Assembly: GCF_024300825.1 (NCBI RefSeq) | Contig: NZ_CP101323.1 | Span: forward strand, 2,542,001 to 2,606,000 | Length of the DNA: 64,000 nucleotides | Origin: Natronomonas gomsonensis | Lineage (GTDB): Archaea > Halobacteriota > Halobacteria > Halobacteriales > Haloarculaceae | Direction of reading: 5' to 3' | Shown: in pieces, positions 26,494 through 36,635 of the stretch | How the letters are laid out: every line of letters starts with the position of its first letter | Position numbering within the stretch: the stretch's first letter is position 1 | Translations under genes and position numbers: made by a program | Notes under the pieces: model-generated | What the model was told of the DNA's origin: nothing | Database searches by the model: none | The model's input: only the letters and a program-made list of their open reading frames with translations

Positions 26494-26560
26494 TACGGGT
26501 CGCACCCGACGACGAACGAACCGCACGTTTCTTGTCCGTCTCACGCCTTCCATCTCCTAA

Positions 26561-27334
26561 ATGGACGACACCGTGTTGCTCACCGGAGCCAAGGGCGCAG
26601 TCGGAACGGCCATCCGGGAAGGCATCGGCGACGACTACGACTGGCGCTACCTGTTTCACAACCCGCCGCCGTTCGACCCCGACCACCCGTATCTCGTCGG
26701 CGACGTGACCGACGAGGAACTGATGGCCGAGGCCTGCGAAGGCGTCTCCGCCGTGGTCCACCTCGCCGGTGACCCGCGACGCGACGCGCCGTGGGACTCC
26801 GTTCTCGACAACAACATCCACGGCACGAAGGTGCTGTACGACGCCGCAATCGACGCCGGCGTCGAGAAGTTCGTCTTCGCCTCCTCGAACCACGCCGTCG
26901 GCCACTTCGAGACCGACCGGAAACCCGACCTCTACCGGACCGACGACGAGTTCCGCCTCGACGGGACGGAACTGCCCCGTCCCGGGAACTTCTACGGCAT
27001 CTCGAAGGCCACCGGCGAGACAATCGGTCGCTACTACCACGACGAACACGGCATCTCGGTGTGTAACATCCGCATCGGCAACCTCACCCGGAACCACCCG
27101 CCGAAGGAGTACGAACGCGGGCAGGCGATGTGGCTCTCCTATCGGGACTGTGCCCACATCCACGACTGTGCCTTGCAGGCCGACTACGACTACGAAATCG
27201 TCTACGGTATCTCCGACAACGACCGGAAGTACTACTCGCTGGAGCGCGCCAAGGAGGTCCTCGGCTACGAACCGCGGGACAACTCCGCGGAGTTCACCTT
27301 CGAGGGTGAACCGAAAAACGATACCGACAACTGA
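26561..27334 (+). CDS. azf: Extended SDR, Azf-like NAD-dependent glucose-6-phosphate dehydrogenase
   Basis: A 257-residue NAD-dependent epimerase/dehydratase-type protein. The Rossmann motif TGAKGAVG (residues about 8-15), HLAGDPR, and the catalytic Tyr-Lys in YGISKATGE are present. The FASSNHAVGHF segment and overall length agree with uronate dehydrogenase relatives and with Haloferax Azf, the archaeal zwischenferment of the oxidative pentose-phosphate route. Assignment within this subfamily rests on memory, so a sugar or uronate dehydrogenase of other specificity is possible. Confidence 0.68.
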   Translation: MDDTVLLTGAKGAVGTAIREGIGDDYDWRYLFHNPPPFDPDHPYLVGDVTDEELMAEACEGVSAVVHLAGDPRRDAPWDSVLDNNIHGTKVLYDAAIDAGVEKFVFASSNHAVGHFETDRKPDLYRTDDEFRLDGTELPRPGNFYGISKATGETIGRYYHDEHGISVCNIRIGNLTRNHPPKEYERGQAMWLSYRDCAHIHDCALQADYDYEIVYGISDNDRKYYSLERAKEVLGYEPRDNSAEFTFEGEPKNDTDN

Positions 27335-27340
27335 CCGTCG

Positions 27341-27865
27341 CTACCCCTCACGTTCCGCCGGCTCGTCCGTCGACTCGATTTTCCGCAACCGTTCGACGCC
27401 GTCTATCTCCTCGATGCCCGCGACGACCGGGTCGGGGACGAGGTGGGCCCACTCCTCGCCGGCCAGTATTCGCCGTCGAATCTCCGATCCACAGAACTCC
27501 TCGCGGTTGTGCAGTGGCGTCCCCCGGACTTCATAGCCGTCCTCCTCGAAGAGCCGTTCGACGAAGGGATTGTTCGTGTAGGCCACCTCGAAACGGGGAC
27601 ACAGCGTTTCGATGTGTTTCACCCAGACGGCGTTTCGCTCCACGTCGGCGATGGGGATGAGGTAGGTCTTGGCGTCGACCTCGTCGAGGACGTTCTGGAC
27701 CATCTGGACGCGCTCGCCGGACGTGAAGGGGTTGCGCTTCGTGTGTGACTGGCCGGCGCTGCCGATGCCGACGACGACCTCCTCGACCTCGTCGGCGATG
27801 CCTTCGACCAACCGACGGTGCCCCTCGTGAAACGGCTGGAACCGTCCGATGACTAACCCTCGCAT
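27341..27865 (-). CDS. nadM: Nicotinamide-nucleotide adenylyltransferase (archaeal type)
   Basis: A 174-residue nucleotidyltransferase making NAD from NMN and ATP. The N-terminal GRFQPFHEGH carries the (H/T)xGH motif, and GSEIRRRIL near residue 130 corresponds to the ISTSSR-like ATP motif. NPFTSGERVQMV is typical of the archaeal NadM. Convergent with the Azf-like gene 6 nt away. Confidence 0.9.
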   Translation of the reverse strand: MRGLVIGRFQPFHEGHRRLVEGIADEVEEVVVGIGSAGQSHTKRNPFTSGERVQMVQNVLDEVDAKTYLIPIADVERNAVWVKHIETLCPRFEVAYTNNPFVERLFEEDGYEVRGTPLHNREEFCGSEIRRRILAGEEWAHLVPDPVVAGIEEIDGVERLRKIESTDEPAEREG

Positions 27866-27907
27866 GGCTACGCTCTCGGTGGCCGAACGGTTAGATTCCG
27901 GGGTAAC

Positions 27908-28486
27908 TCACTCGAAGAGCCCGTCCACGTCGGCCTCCCGGGCCTGCCGCCGTTCGACGTGCTGGACGAGCCGTTTTCGGGCCGTCGGCGACCCACCGCG
28001 TAAGTAATCCAGCGTCAGCGTCACGAACGGACTCGTCTCGTTGCCCTCGGCGATATCGGCTTCGGCGTAGCCGACTCCCTGCTCGACGAGTTCGTCGCCG
28101 CGGGTTTCCGCGAGCGCCTCGGCAGCGATGCCGGCGGCGGGGAACTGCAAATCGGCCGTCGTGACGGCCTCGTCATCGATGTGGATTCGGGGTGGTCGCT
28201 CCCGCTCGCCCAGTTCGGGGTCGGCGGCGAGTTCGCGAAGCCACGCTCGAAGGTCGTCGTGGCCACAGCCCTCCAGATACTCGATGGCGCTTTCGGCCAA
28301 CCCGACCGCTCCCGACCAGTTGCCGGTTCGGGCCTTGTGCGTCGCCGCCGTCGCCTGTACGAGTCCCTGCAGACAGTCGTCGCGCTCGCCAGCGGGTGCC
28401 TCCAGCCACCGATGTTCCCACGGCTCGTGAGCGGCGAGATAGTGGCCGGCGTTGAACAACGCCGCGCCGGCACGGAGGTGGTCCAT
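27908..28486 (-). CDS. DUF309 domain protein
   Basis: A 192-residue protein. The first third has the helical DUF309 signature: LFNAGHYLAAHEPWEHRWLE, then LQGLVQATAATHKARTGN. Conserved His, Glu and Trp residues there may bind a metal or ligand but no reaction is known. The C-terminal part is acidic. The start at 28486 (MDHLRAG) is chosen; the longer frame runs through the tRNA-Arg gene. Confidence 0.78.
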   Translation of the reverse strand: MDHLRAGAALFNAGHYLAAHEPWEHRWLEAPAGERDDCLQGLVQATAATHKARTGNWSGAVGLAESAIEYLEGCGHDDLRAWLRELAADPELGERERPPRIHIDDEAVTTADLQFPAAGIAAEALAETRGDELVEQGVGYAEADIAEGNETSPFVTLTLDYLRGGSPTARKRLVQHVERRQAREADVDGLFE

Positions 28487-28556
28487 ACGCCGAGTTGGGG
28501 ACGGGTCGGCAAAACTCCAGCGCGAGCAGTCGCTCGCCGTACAGCGTCGAGAGAAA

Positions 28557-28629
28557 CGTCCGGACGGAGATTTGAACTCCGGTCCCTGGCTCCGCAAGCC
28601 AAGAGGATAGTCCACTACCCTACCCGGAC
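28557..28629 (-). tRNA. tRNA-Arg (anticodon GCG)
   Basis: On the minus strand the 73 bases fold with a 7-bp acceptor stem (GTCCGGG with TCCGGAC, one G-T pair), a T arm CGGAG-TTCAAAT-CTCCG, and an anticodon stem TTGGC/GCCAG around loop TTGCGGA. The anticodon GCG reads CGC and CGU. CCA is not encoded. No intron. Confidence 0.9.
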
Positions 28630-28758
28630 TCATCTGTTCATACCCCGGTTCGACGTATAGGGGTTACGATTCGACAGCCACTACACCATCCGGCGACCAG
28701 TCGGTTCCCCGCCATCTACCCGTATATTTATTACAACGGGATTATAAGTGTGAATATA

Positions 28759-29391
28759 ATGTCGGCCGGCGATGCAGTGGGGGACTCCTCGGGGGAGGAT
28801 GCGGGGGTTAATCTCGACGGGGTGTCGAACCTCTTGGTGCTTGCACCGACGATGAGTAGCGCCGCTCGCCAGTCGTACTACGAGGCGCTGTTGCCGGAGC
28901 GGCCCTCGACGCTGGACGTGTTGGCCGTCGAGTATCGGCGCTCGCCGGACCAGTGGCTCGACGAGTGGCAGCAGTACGTCGGCGACCGCCCGCGGCAGTG
29001 TACCATCGTCAGCACCGACGAGACGACGCGGTCGGCGGCCGCGGCGAGCGGCGGTCCGGTCACCTACGGTCCGAACACCGCCGCCTGCGTCGAGAATCCG
29101 AGCGATTTGACGGGGTTGGGTATCACTGTCAGCGAGTATCTCTCCGAGCACGGCGGCCCGAACACGGTCGTCACGTTCGACTCGCTGACCGCGCTGTTGC
29201 AGTACGCCGACCTCCAGCGAGCGTTCCGGTTCCTCCACGTCCTCGCGAATCGCGTGAAGACGGCCGGGGCAGTCGCACACTTCCATATGGACCCCGGGGC
29301 CCACGACGACCGCGAGGTGGCGACGCTGTCGTCGCTGTTCGACGCCGTCGCGGAGTTCGACGACGGCGAGTGGTCGCTCCGGCGCCGGTAG
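28759..29391 (+). CDS. DUF7504-like (RecA/GvpD-fold) protein
   Basis: A 210-residue protein. Strand VSNLLVLAPTMSS at the start and NTVVTFDSLTALLQYADLQRAFRFLHVL in the middle resemble the haloarchaeal DUF7504 group, a degraded RecA-like ATPase fold. The Walker A lysine is absent (APTMSSAARQ). A homologous domain forms the N-terminal half of the gene at 44985. ATG at 28759 is favoured because TATATTTATT lies 26-35 nt upstream; a GTG at 28750 is the alternative. Role unknown. Confidence 0.65.
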   Translation: MSAGDAVGDSSGEDAGVNLDGVSNLLVLAPTMSSAARQSYYEALLPERPSTLDVLAVEYRRSPDQWLDEWQQYVGDRPRQCTIVSTDETTRSAAAASGGPVTYGPNTAACVENPSDLTGLGITVSEYLSEHGGPNTVVTFDSLTALLQYADLQRAFRFLHVLANRVKTAGAVAHFHMDPGAHDDREVATLSSLFDAVAEFDDGEWSLRRR

Positions 29392-29511
29392 CGACCGAGG
29401 GTTTTTGACCGAAGCCGCGACCAGAAACGCTATGTCGAAACGACGCCGTAGCGGCCGGTCGCACCGACAACGACAACGCTTTTCGGGTGGCCGTACTTGC
29501 CCTCCATAGCA

Positions 29512-30906
29512 ATGGGCGCCATCGACGATATTTATGCGGAACTCGACGCGGACGTCGAGAAAGAGGAGTTCCGCGAGGCCGTCGAACAGAAGGTCGAACA
29601 GATGGGGGGATTGGCGGACGAGGAGACCGCCGCGATGCTCATCGCCCACGACCTCGACGGCGGCGAAGTCGAAACTATCGCGGACATCGAACCCGGGATG
29701 GACGAGGCGAAGTTCCTCGCGAAAGTGACGAGCGTCGGCGACCTTCGGACGTTCGAACGCGACGGCGAGGACGAAGACGGCACGGTGCTCAACATCGACG
29801 TGGCCGACGAGTCGGGGTCGGTTCGCGTGGCGCTGTGGGGCGAGGACGCCGTCGCGGGCGAGGAGGAACTGGAACCGGGACAGGTGTTGCGCGTGAAGGG
29901 CCGTCCGAAAGATGGCTACAACGGCCTCGAAGTGAGTGCCGACAGAGTCGAGGGCGAACCCGACGCGGATGTCGACGTGGAGGTCGGCGGCGAGGTGACT
30001 GCCGACTCGCTGACCATCGGCCAATCGGACGTGAACCTCCGGGGGGTCGTCCTCGACACCGACTCGATTCGGACCTTCGACCGCGACGACGGTTCGGAGG
30101 GCCGGGTGTCGAACCTGACGCTGGGCGACGAGACGGGTCGGGTCCGGGTGACGCTGTGGGACGAACGGGCCGACCGCGCCGAGGAACTCGACGCCGGCCA
30201 GAGCGTCGAGGTCGTCGACGGCTACGTCCGCGAACGCGACGGGGCGCTGGAACTGCACGTCGGCTCTCGTGGTGCCGTCGACGAACTCGAAGAGACTGTC
30301 GAGTTCGTCCCCGAAGCGACCGATATCGACGCCCTCGAACTCGACGAGACGGCCGACATCGCGGGCGTCGTTCGTTCGGCGGACCCGAAGCGGACCTTCG
30401 ACCGTGACGACGGCTCCGAGGGACAGGTCCGCAACATCCGCCTGCAGGACAAGACCGGCGACATCCGCGTGGCGCTGTGGGGCGACAAAGCCGACCTCGA
30501 CCTCGGACCCGGCGACGAAGTGTTCTGTGCGGAGGTGGAGATACAGGAGGGCTGGCAGGACGACCTCGAAGCCTCCGCCGGGTGGCGCTCGACGGTGACT
30601 GTCATCGACGGTGCGGAACCGGACCGCGGCGGTGATTCCGCCGGCCTCGACGAGTTCGCCAACGGCTCGAAGCCCACCTCAGGCGGGGAATCCGAGGAGA
30701 CGGATGCCGACGACGGCGAGGAAAGCGACGATAGCGACGAGGAGACGTTCACCGGAACCGTCGTCCAGCCGGGTGACCCGGTCATCCTCGACAGCGGCGA
30801 GGAGACGTTACACGTCGAGACCGACGCCGACGTACACCTCGGCCAGGAAGTGACGGTTCGGGGTCGACGCGACGGCGAACGGTTCGTTGCCGACGACGTG
30901 TTCTAG
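29512..30906 (+). CDS. rpa2: Single-stranded DNA-binding protein, replication factor A (RPA2-type)
   Basis: A 464-residue protein with at least three OB folds, near residues 65-150, 170-250 and 285-370. Each starts from a similar pattern such as VTSVGDLRTFERDGEDEDGTV, VVLDTDSIRTFDRDDGSEG and VVRSADPKRTFDRDDGSEG, so the folds arose by duplication. An acidic linker of about 50 residues precedes a small C-terminal beta domain. Archaeal RPA binds ssDNA during replication and repair. It is upstream of the histone gene, the order I recall from Haloferax. Confidence 0.86.
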   Translation: MGAIDDIYAELDADVEKEEFREAVEQKVEQMGGLADEETAAMLIAHDLDGGEVETIADIEPGMDEAKFLAKVTSVGDLRTFERDGEDEDGTVLNIDVADESGSVRVALWGEDAVAGEEELEPGQVLRVKGRPKDGYNGLEVSADRVEGEPDADVDVEVGGEVTADSLTIGQSDVNLRGVVLDTDSIRTFDRDDGSEGRVSNLTLGDETGRVRVTLWDERADRAEELDAGQSVEVVDGYVRERDGALELHVGSRGAVDELEETVEFVPEATDIDALELDETADIAGVVRSADPKRTFDRDDGSEGQVRNIRLQDKTGDIRVALWGDKADLDLGPGDEVFCAEVEIQEGWQDDLEASAGWRSTVTVIDGAEPDRGGDSAGLDEFANGSKPTSGGESEETDADDGEESDDSDEETFTGTVVQPGDPVILDSGEETLHVETDADVHLGQEVTVRGRRDGERFVADDVF

Positions 30907-30957
30907 GGTCGCGCCGCCTGCGTTACAGTTAAGGCCGACTCGGCCCGCGTGTGGGGT

Positions 30958-31391
30958 ATGAGCGTCGAGCTACCGTTCGCTCCGGTCGATACCGTCATTC
31001 GCCGGAACGCGGGGAACCTGCGGGTCAGCGCCGAAGCCGCCGAGGAGCTCGCGCGTCGGGTTCAGACCCGTGGCGCCGAGTTGGCGGTCGAGGCTGCCGA
31101 ACAGGCAACGGAGGACGGTCGAAAGACGCTGATGGCCGAGGACTTCGATGCCCCGGTCGTCGACAAAGACACCTTGGAGTTGCCGGTCGCGCCCATCGAC
31201 CGAATCGCCCGACTCGACATCGACGACCGGTATCGGGTGTCGATGGACGCACGAATAGCACTCGCCGGCGTCCTCGAATCGTATGCCGACACCGTCGCCG
31301 CCGCGGCCGCCATCCTCGCGCGCCATGCTGACCGTCGAACCATCAAGGCCGAGGATGTCGAGACCTACTACGAACTCCAGCCCTACTTCGA

Positions 31392-31395
<4 letters not shown>
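30958..31395 (+). CDS. hstA: Archaeal histone with two fused histone folds
   Basis: A 145-residue protein holding two histone folds in tandem: LPFAPVDTVIRRNAG...LMAEDFD (residues 4-62) and LPVAPIDRIARLDI...TIKAEDVETYY (residues 73-140). Haloarchaeal histones are such head-to-tail fusions that fold into a pseudo-dimer; they act more as regulators than as bulk packers. Start ATG at 30958 is supported by the family N-terminus MSVELPFAP. Its stop overlaps the deacetylase start by ATGA. Confidence 0.92.
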
Positions 31396-32396
<1,001 letters not shown>

Positions 32397-32402
32397 CCGG
32401 CG

Positions 32403-33749
32403 TCAGGGCCGCGGGTCGAAGTACGACGCCAACTCGGTGCCGAACTCCTCGGCCAGTTCCCCGATGTCACGGCCGGCAAGCAGGTCGTAGTCGTCTTCGA
32501 GTGCCGACTCGACGTGCGGCCCCAACGACACCTCGAACAGTTTCGATTCGACGAGTTCGGCGGGCGTTCGAGCCTCTCGAGGCCGTTCGACGACGTACCG
32601 TCCGTCCTCGTCGATGAACGGGCCGGCCACGCTCTCGTCGTCGTCGTAGGCGTCGTAGAACCCCTCGGCGTGAGAGCGGACGCCGACCGGTGGGCCGTCG
32701 TGGCGCTCGACGGCCGGCAACCTGGCGACGCCGCATTCGACGAACAGCACCGCCGTCTCGTCAGCGAACCGGGCGCTCCGAAGCGGTGCAAAGCCCGCGC
32801 GTTCGAGGGTGCCCTCGATGCCCGACAGCGACTTGTCGAGTTGGGGGTACAGTTGGTCCTCGACGATATCCGGGGTCTCGAAGCGGACGGCGACGGGTGC
32901 TGTCCCCCGGTCGGCGACGTGGTCTCGGATGTCGTTCGCTGAGAGGGGGTCGGGGTCTCGTGGGTCGAACAGTTCGATTCGAGGGTCGGCGAGCATCTCG
33001 CGGGCGTAGTGAATCAGTCGGCCGACGTTGCGTGGCGAGCAGACGGCGGCGACGTTGCGTTCGGGGTCGGTCGGGTCGATGACGACCAGCGGGTCGTCGA
33101 AGGATTTCGCCCCGTGGTCCTCGGGGTCGAGGTGAATCGGGGGGTTCCAGTCGGCGGCCGCTTCGAGTAGTTCGCGAAAGCCGCCGTACTCGACGACGAG
33201 CAGTTCGGTCAGAAACCCCGAAAACCCCTTCGTCCGGAGGTCGCTGCCGTAGGCGCCGACCGCACCGAGAAACGCCTTCGCCAGTCGAACGTCGTCGGCC
33301 AGCGAATCGATTCGCCCCTCCAGATACGCGGTGTGGAACGGCGTCCGGTCGACGGCCGAGCGGATGTTCGCGGCGTCATCGACGGCGTAGCAGGGCACAC
33401 AGTCCACGTCGAAGCCGCGGTACTCGCCTTTGACGTAGGGGTGTTCGGCGAACTCCTCGTGGCCCTCCGGAACGACTTCGTGGCCGACCGCCAGCCCGTA
33501 GCGTTCGAGGTCCTCACGAGCGAGGTCCGGCGAAAACCGGACGAAGAGGTCGATGTCTCGGTCGCCGGCGAGCCACGTTCCGCGGGCGGTCGAACCGACC
33601 AGCCGCGTGTCCGCCTCGACGGGGAGGTCCTCGATGGCGCCCTCGGCACGAGCGGTGAGGTCGGCGACGACCCTCTCCAGGGCCTCGCGCTCCTCCGGTT
33701 GAGGGACGACCCGGTCGCGGACCTCCGAGACGACCGACTCGAATGTCAT
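32403..33749 (-). CDS. cca: CCA tRNA nucleotidyltransferase, archaeal class I
   Basis: A 448-residue enzyme that adds or repairs the CCA end of tRNAs. The polymerase motif GSTARGTWLAGDRDIDLFVRF contains the GS and DxD catalytic residues (class I). Later segments give the archaeal palm and tail domains (VDCVPCYAVDD; AYLEGRI; RTKGFSGFLTELLVVEYGGF). None of the three tRNA genes in the window encodes CCA, consistent with a need for it. Confidence 0.92.
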   Translation of the reverse strand: MTFESVVSEVRDRVVPQPEEREALERVVADLTARAEGAIEDLPVEADTRLVGSTARGTWLAGDRDIDLFVRFSPDLAREDLERYGLAVGHEVVPEGHEEFAEHPYVKGEYRGFDVDCVPCYAVDDAANIRSAVDRTPFHTAYLEGRIDSLADDVRLAKAFLGAVGAYGSDLRTKGFSGFLTELLVVEYGGFRELLEAAADWNPPIHLDPEDHGAKSFDDPLVVIDPTDPERNVAAVCSPRNVGRLIHYAREMLADPRIELFDPRDPDPLSANDIRDHVADRGTAPVAVRFETPDIVEDQLYPQLDKSLSGIEGTLERAGFAPLRSARFADETAVLFVECGVARLPAVERHDGPPVGVRSHAEGFYDAYDDDESVAGPFIDEDGRYVVERPREARTPAELVESKLFEVSLGPHVESALEDDYDLLAGRDIGELAEEFGTELASYFDPRP

Positions 33750-33843
33750 ACTCGCGGTTGCGCCGTCGGCTGGTAAAGCGTGTCGATGCCGGGGCGAAGC
33801 GAAAGCCCTATTTGTCGTATCCGGGTATGAACGACTGCAACGT

Positions 33844-33916
33844 GCCGCCGTAGCTCAGTTGGTAGAGCACCTGGTTGTTACCCAGGTTGTCCCAGGTTCG
33901 AGACCTGGCGGCGGCG
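33844..33916 (+). tRNA. tRNA-Asn (anticodon GTT)
   Basis: A 73-base cloverleaf: acceptor GCCGCCG with CGGCGGC, anticodon stem CCTGG/CCAGG around TTGTTAC (anticodon GTT), and T arm CCAGG-TTCGAGA-CCTGG. CCA is not encoded and there is no intron. Confidence 0.95.
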
Positions 33917-33972
33917 TGGTTCTCCGGTCGCTACACGGGTACCGATCGGTGTTCCAGTCGTCGTTTCCATTC

Positions 33973-35154
33973 TTACCACGCCTCCCGCAACACCGCTTCG
34001 AGTTCCTCGATGGTCGGATTCAGCCCGTCGGGACAGTACGGCATCAGCCCGTCGGTGTGAACGTCTTCGGCGATGTCGGTGAGATCGGATTCGTCCATGT
34101 CGTCGATTTCCCGCAGACTGCTCGGCAGTCCGAGGGCGTCGCGTATCGCTTCGACTTCTTCGACGACGGCCTCGGCGGTCGCTTCGGGCGTCCCACCGTC
34201 GACGCCGAGCCCTTCCGCCAGCAGGTCACGGCCGCCGTCGACCTCCGCGAACAGATACCGGAGGGCATGTGGTGCGATGATGCCGTGGGCACCGCCCTGC
34301 TGGATGTCGTAGCCGCGGGCGAGGCCGTGTCCGAAGGCGTGAATCAACGACAGCGTCAGCCCGTCCGGACGCGAACAGCCGTACTGGGCCAACACCGTCC
34401 CCACGACGGCGTCGTGTAGCGTCTCGTCGTCGCGGTCGCCCGCCCCGAGTGCGGGCAGTCCACGCGAGAGCAATCGCAAGGCTCGAACCGCGGTGCCGTC
34501 GGTTATCGGCGTCGCGGTGTTGGCGTACACCGTCTCGACGGCCTTGTCGAAGCCGTTCATCGCCGAGGCACACAGCACGCCGTGAGGCGTCGTCCGGAAC
34601 AACTCGGGGTCGTAACACAGCGCCGCGGGCATCAACCGCTCGTCGTAGACGCCGCCGCGAATCAACTCCCCGCCGTCGCGGGTAGTGACGCTGCCTACCA
34701 TCGAGAGGTCCGCACCCGCAAGCGTCGTCGGCACCGCAACGACCGGCCGGAGGTCACCCTCCGGCGCCGGAATCGACCCAGTGGCTTCGAAGGTCTCCCG
34801 GAGTTTCTCGTGGGCGGCCTCGGCGTCAGCGACGACAGCGATGATTTTCGCGATGTCGAGGCTGCTCCCGCCGCCGACCGCCACGAGGGCGTCGGCGTCG
34901 GATTCGGTGACACGGTCGGCGCCGTCAAACGCCGTCTCCAGCCGCTTTTCCGGCGTCGTCTCCGCGAACTCGCCGACGAGGCGGTCGCCGAGGCCGTCAC
35001 GCAGGGGGTCCATGACTGCGGGGGTCGTCCCGACTGTCGTTCCCGTGACGACGAGCGCTCGCTCGACACCAAGCGCCTCAAGTTCCGCATCGAGGTGGCG
35101 CACGCAGTTCTTCCCGTAGCGGATGGTTCCGGGGTCGTACTCGAATCTGAACAT
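33973..35154 (-). CDS. Iron-containing alcohol dehydrogenase family protein
   Basis: A 393-residue class III alcohol dehydrogenase. NAD-binding GGGSSLDIAK (about residues 94-103) and the metal region SLIHAFGHGLARGYDIQQGGAHGIIAP with two His of the iron site are clear; the preceding TTLAGADLSMVGSVT is typical too. Substrate unknown. It lies between tRNA-Asn and the gene-poor start of the island. Confidence 0.86.
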   Translation of the reverse strand: MFRFEYDPGTIRYGKNCVRHLDAELEALGVERALVVTGTTVGTTPAVMDPLRDGLGDRLVGEFAETTPEKRLETAFDGADRVTESDADALVAVGGGSSLDIAKIIAVVADAEAAHEKLRETFEATGSIPAPEGDLRPVVAVPTTLAGADLSMVGSVTTRDGGELIRGGVYDERLMPAALCYDPELFRTTPHGVLCASAMNGFDKAVETVYANTATPITDGTAVRALRLLSRGLPALGAGDRDDETLHDAVVGTVLAQYGCSRPDGLTLSLIHAFGHGLARGYDIQQGGAHGIIAPHALRYLFAEVDGGRDLLAEGLGVDGGTPEATAEAVVEEVEAIRDALGLPSSLREIDDMDESDLTDIAEDVHTDGLMPYCPDGLNPTIEELEAVLREAW

Positions 35155-35841
35155 ACTGGCGTGTCGGGCGACAGGGGTTTGTGTGTTGGTGTGGAGACGA
35201 CGACCGTCTTGCTCGGTGTCCCGTTTCGCACACCCTCATTTCGGGTCGAAAGCGTTTCGATGGGGCGTGATAGTGGTCGTTCGACTATTGTACACCCATG
35301 TTCCCCTCCGAAAGTGTGGGTTCTGTGAGGACGTGTGGACAGTCGAAGCCGAGTATCCTGTTCCAATGGCTCTCACTCCCTTCCCGAGACGACCGCTGAC
35401 ACGGACTGTTGTGGCGGTTCTCCAGTCCGATGCGAGATAATGGGGTGACGACACCGTTCCGACCCGAACTCCGAACTGCCGGCACACCCCATCGTTGGTA
35501 GGGTGTGCTCCGTCATTTGGGGTTTTCGAGAATGCTGTGTGTCGAGTCAGTATCCCCTCGTGGTCGTTGTACGCTGGCTGTTCCGGACCCCATCGCGCTC
35601 ACTCGGACGGTTTCGAATACACAGCCTCCGAAGATGGTCACTTTTCGGCCAATCAGATGCCTGTGACTCAACGAGGCAACGCCAGAGACGTGTGTTCATT
35701 AGCAATTGGCCGAAACACGAGGGTGTTCTGTCGGCATACGTCTGTGGGTTTTATCGGGCACCCTGACGGGTGCGATGCCTCGGAGACTACTGACACACGC
35801 GAGCATTGATTGGGAAACACGCAGCGAACGCGTGGTGAGTC
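35155..35841. other. Gene-poor stretch with inverted repeats
   Basis: No convincing gene in 687 bases; the short open frames lack haloarchaeal codon bias. Visible structure: TCGAAA-GCG-TTTCGA at 35246-35260; an 8-bp inverted repeat GCACACCC/GGGTGTGC at 35482-35489 and 35501-35508; an 11-bp perfect inverted repeat TTTCGGCCAAT/ATTGGCCGAAA at 35643-35653 and 35705-35715 with a 51-nt interval; and a 6-bp GCACCC/GGGTGC hairpin near 35758-35773. Base composition is less GC-rich than on the left. Confidence 0.5.
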
Positions 35842-36606
35842 ATGATGGGTGAGTTCCACGGGAATCAACACACTGACTCGGAGTATAATGAATACGAGTA
35901 CGAGGATTTGGTGGAGGATGTCGCCGCACTAGCCGAAGAACTCGGTCGGTCGCCGACGACAGAAGACGCAAGCCAGGCGGACGGACTGCCTTCCATCGCC
36001 ACGCTGTACAAGATTATTAAGGACGACTGGGTGAGCACGCTTCGGGACGCTGGCGTTGAGCCAACGAAGAACCAGCGTCGGTCGCTGCCAATTGACCGAC
36101 GCGAGCGGATGCTCGAAGACTTACGACAGACGAACCGTGAGACAGAGGGGGACGTACTCCGACTCCGCCAGTATGATGAAAACGGGTCGTTCGATGGCAG
36201 TTCGATGAAGGTACGATTCGGGTCGTGGTCCGAGGCATGTACCGAAGCAGGGATTGACTGTGGAACGAGACACGGTGAACGGTGCGTTGGACCGAACGGC
36301 AACCAACTCGATAGCCGCCACGAACTGGCTGTTGCTCGGTATCTCGACGAAGCCGGAATCGAATACGAGACACATGTCGGAGTTGGGTCGACACGTTGGA
36401 CGTGTGACTTCTACCTTCCAAATCAGTGCCTGTGGGTCGAAGTAGACGGATACGTTGCGGGTGAACGGCCGAACGAACGCATGTTCACACAGAAACTCGG
36501 CTACTACGCGTTTCGTGGAATGGATTTCGTGGTCGTCAAGACGCCTGAAGAGTTGAGAGAATCACTAGCCTCTACACGAACAGGAGACGATACCCGGCAA
36601 ACCTAA
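35842..36606 (+). CDS. PD-(D/E)XK nuclease with homing-endonuclease-associated repeats
   Basis: A 254-residue protein. Residues about 20-75 and 85-142 are two copies of the helical repeat found beside homing endonucleases (LAEELGRSPTTEDASQ...DDWVSTLRDAG; RFGSWSEACTEAGI). The C-terminal domain has a Vsr/DUF559-like nuclease core: E161 in DSRHELAVARYL, D189 in TCDFYLP and E200 in LWVEVDG. It has no transposase or host intein around it. It ends 29 nt before an intron-containing tRNA gene. Codon use is weaker than in flanking core genes. Start could also be the second Met at 35845. Confidence 0.72.
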   Translation: MMGEFHGNQHTDSEYNEYEYEDLVEDVAALAEELGRSPTTEDASQADGLPSIATLYKIIKDDWVSTLRDAGVEPTKNQRRSLPIDRRERMLEDLRQTNRETEGDVLRLRQYDENGSFDGSSMKVRFGSWSEACTEAGIDCGTRHGERCVGPNGNQLDSRHELAVARYLDEAGIEYETHVGVGSTRWTCDFYLPNQCLWVEVDGYVAGERPNERMFTQKLGYYAFRGMDFVVVKTPEELRESLASTRTGDDTRQT

Positions 36607-36635
36607 GAGGGGGGAGCGGATATTCGGGTACACAA

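Noticed and set aside
29432-29507. 25-residue basic micro-ORF upstream of the RPA gene
   Set aside because: Too short to judge, no conservation visible, and no clear promoter; may be chance in the leader.
35300-35335. Possible Orc1/Cdc6 origin-recognition box around TTCCCCTCCG
   Set aside because: Only a partial match to my memory of the haloarchaeal repeat, single copy, and no orc1 gene nearby.
35236-35487. 83-residue minus-strand open frame in the same stretch
   Set aside because: Basic Ser/Thr-rich sequence without recognisable domain; kept only as an open question.
35495-35809. 104-residue open frame in the gene-poor stretch
   Set aside because: Codon use is unlike haloarchaeal genes, and inverted repeats run through it; no motif.
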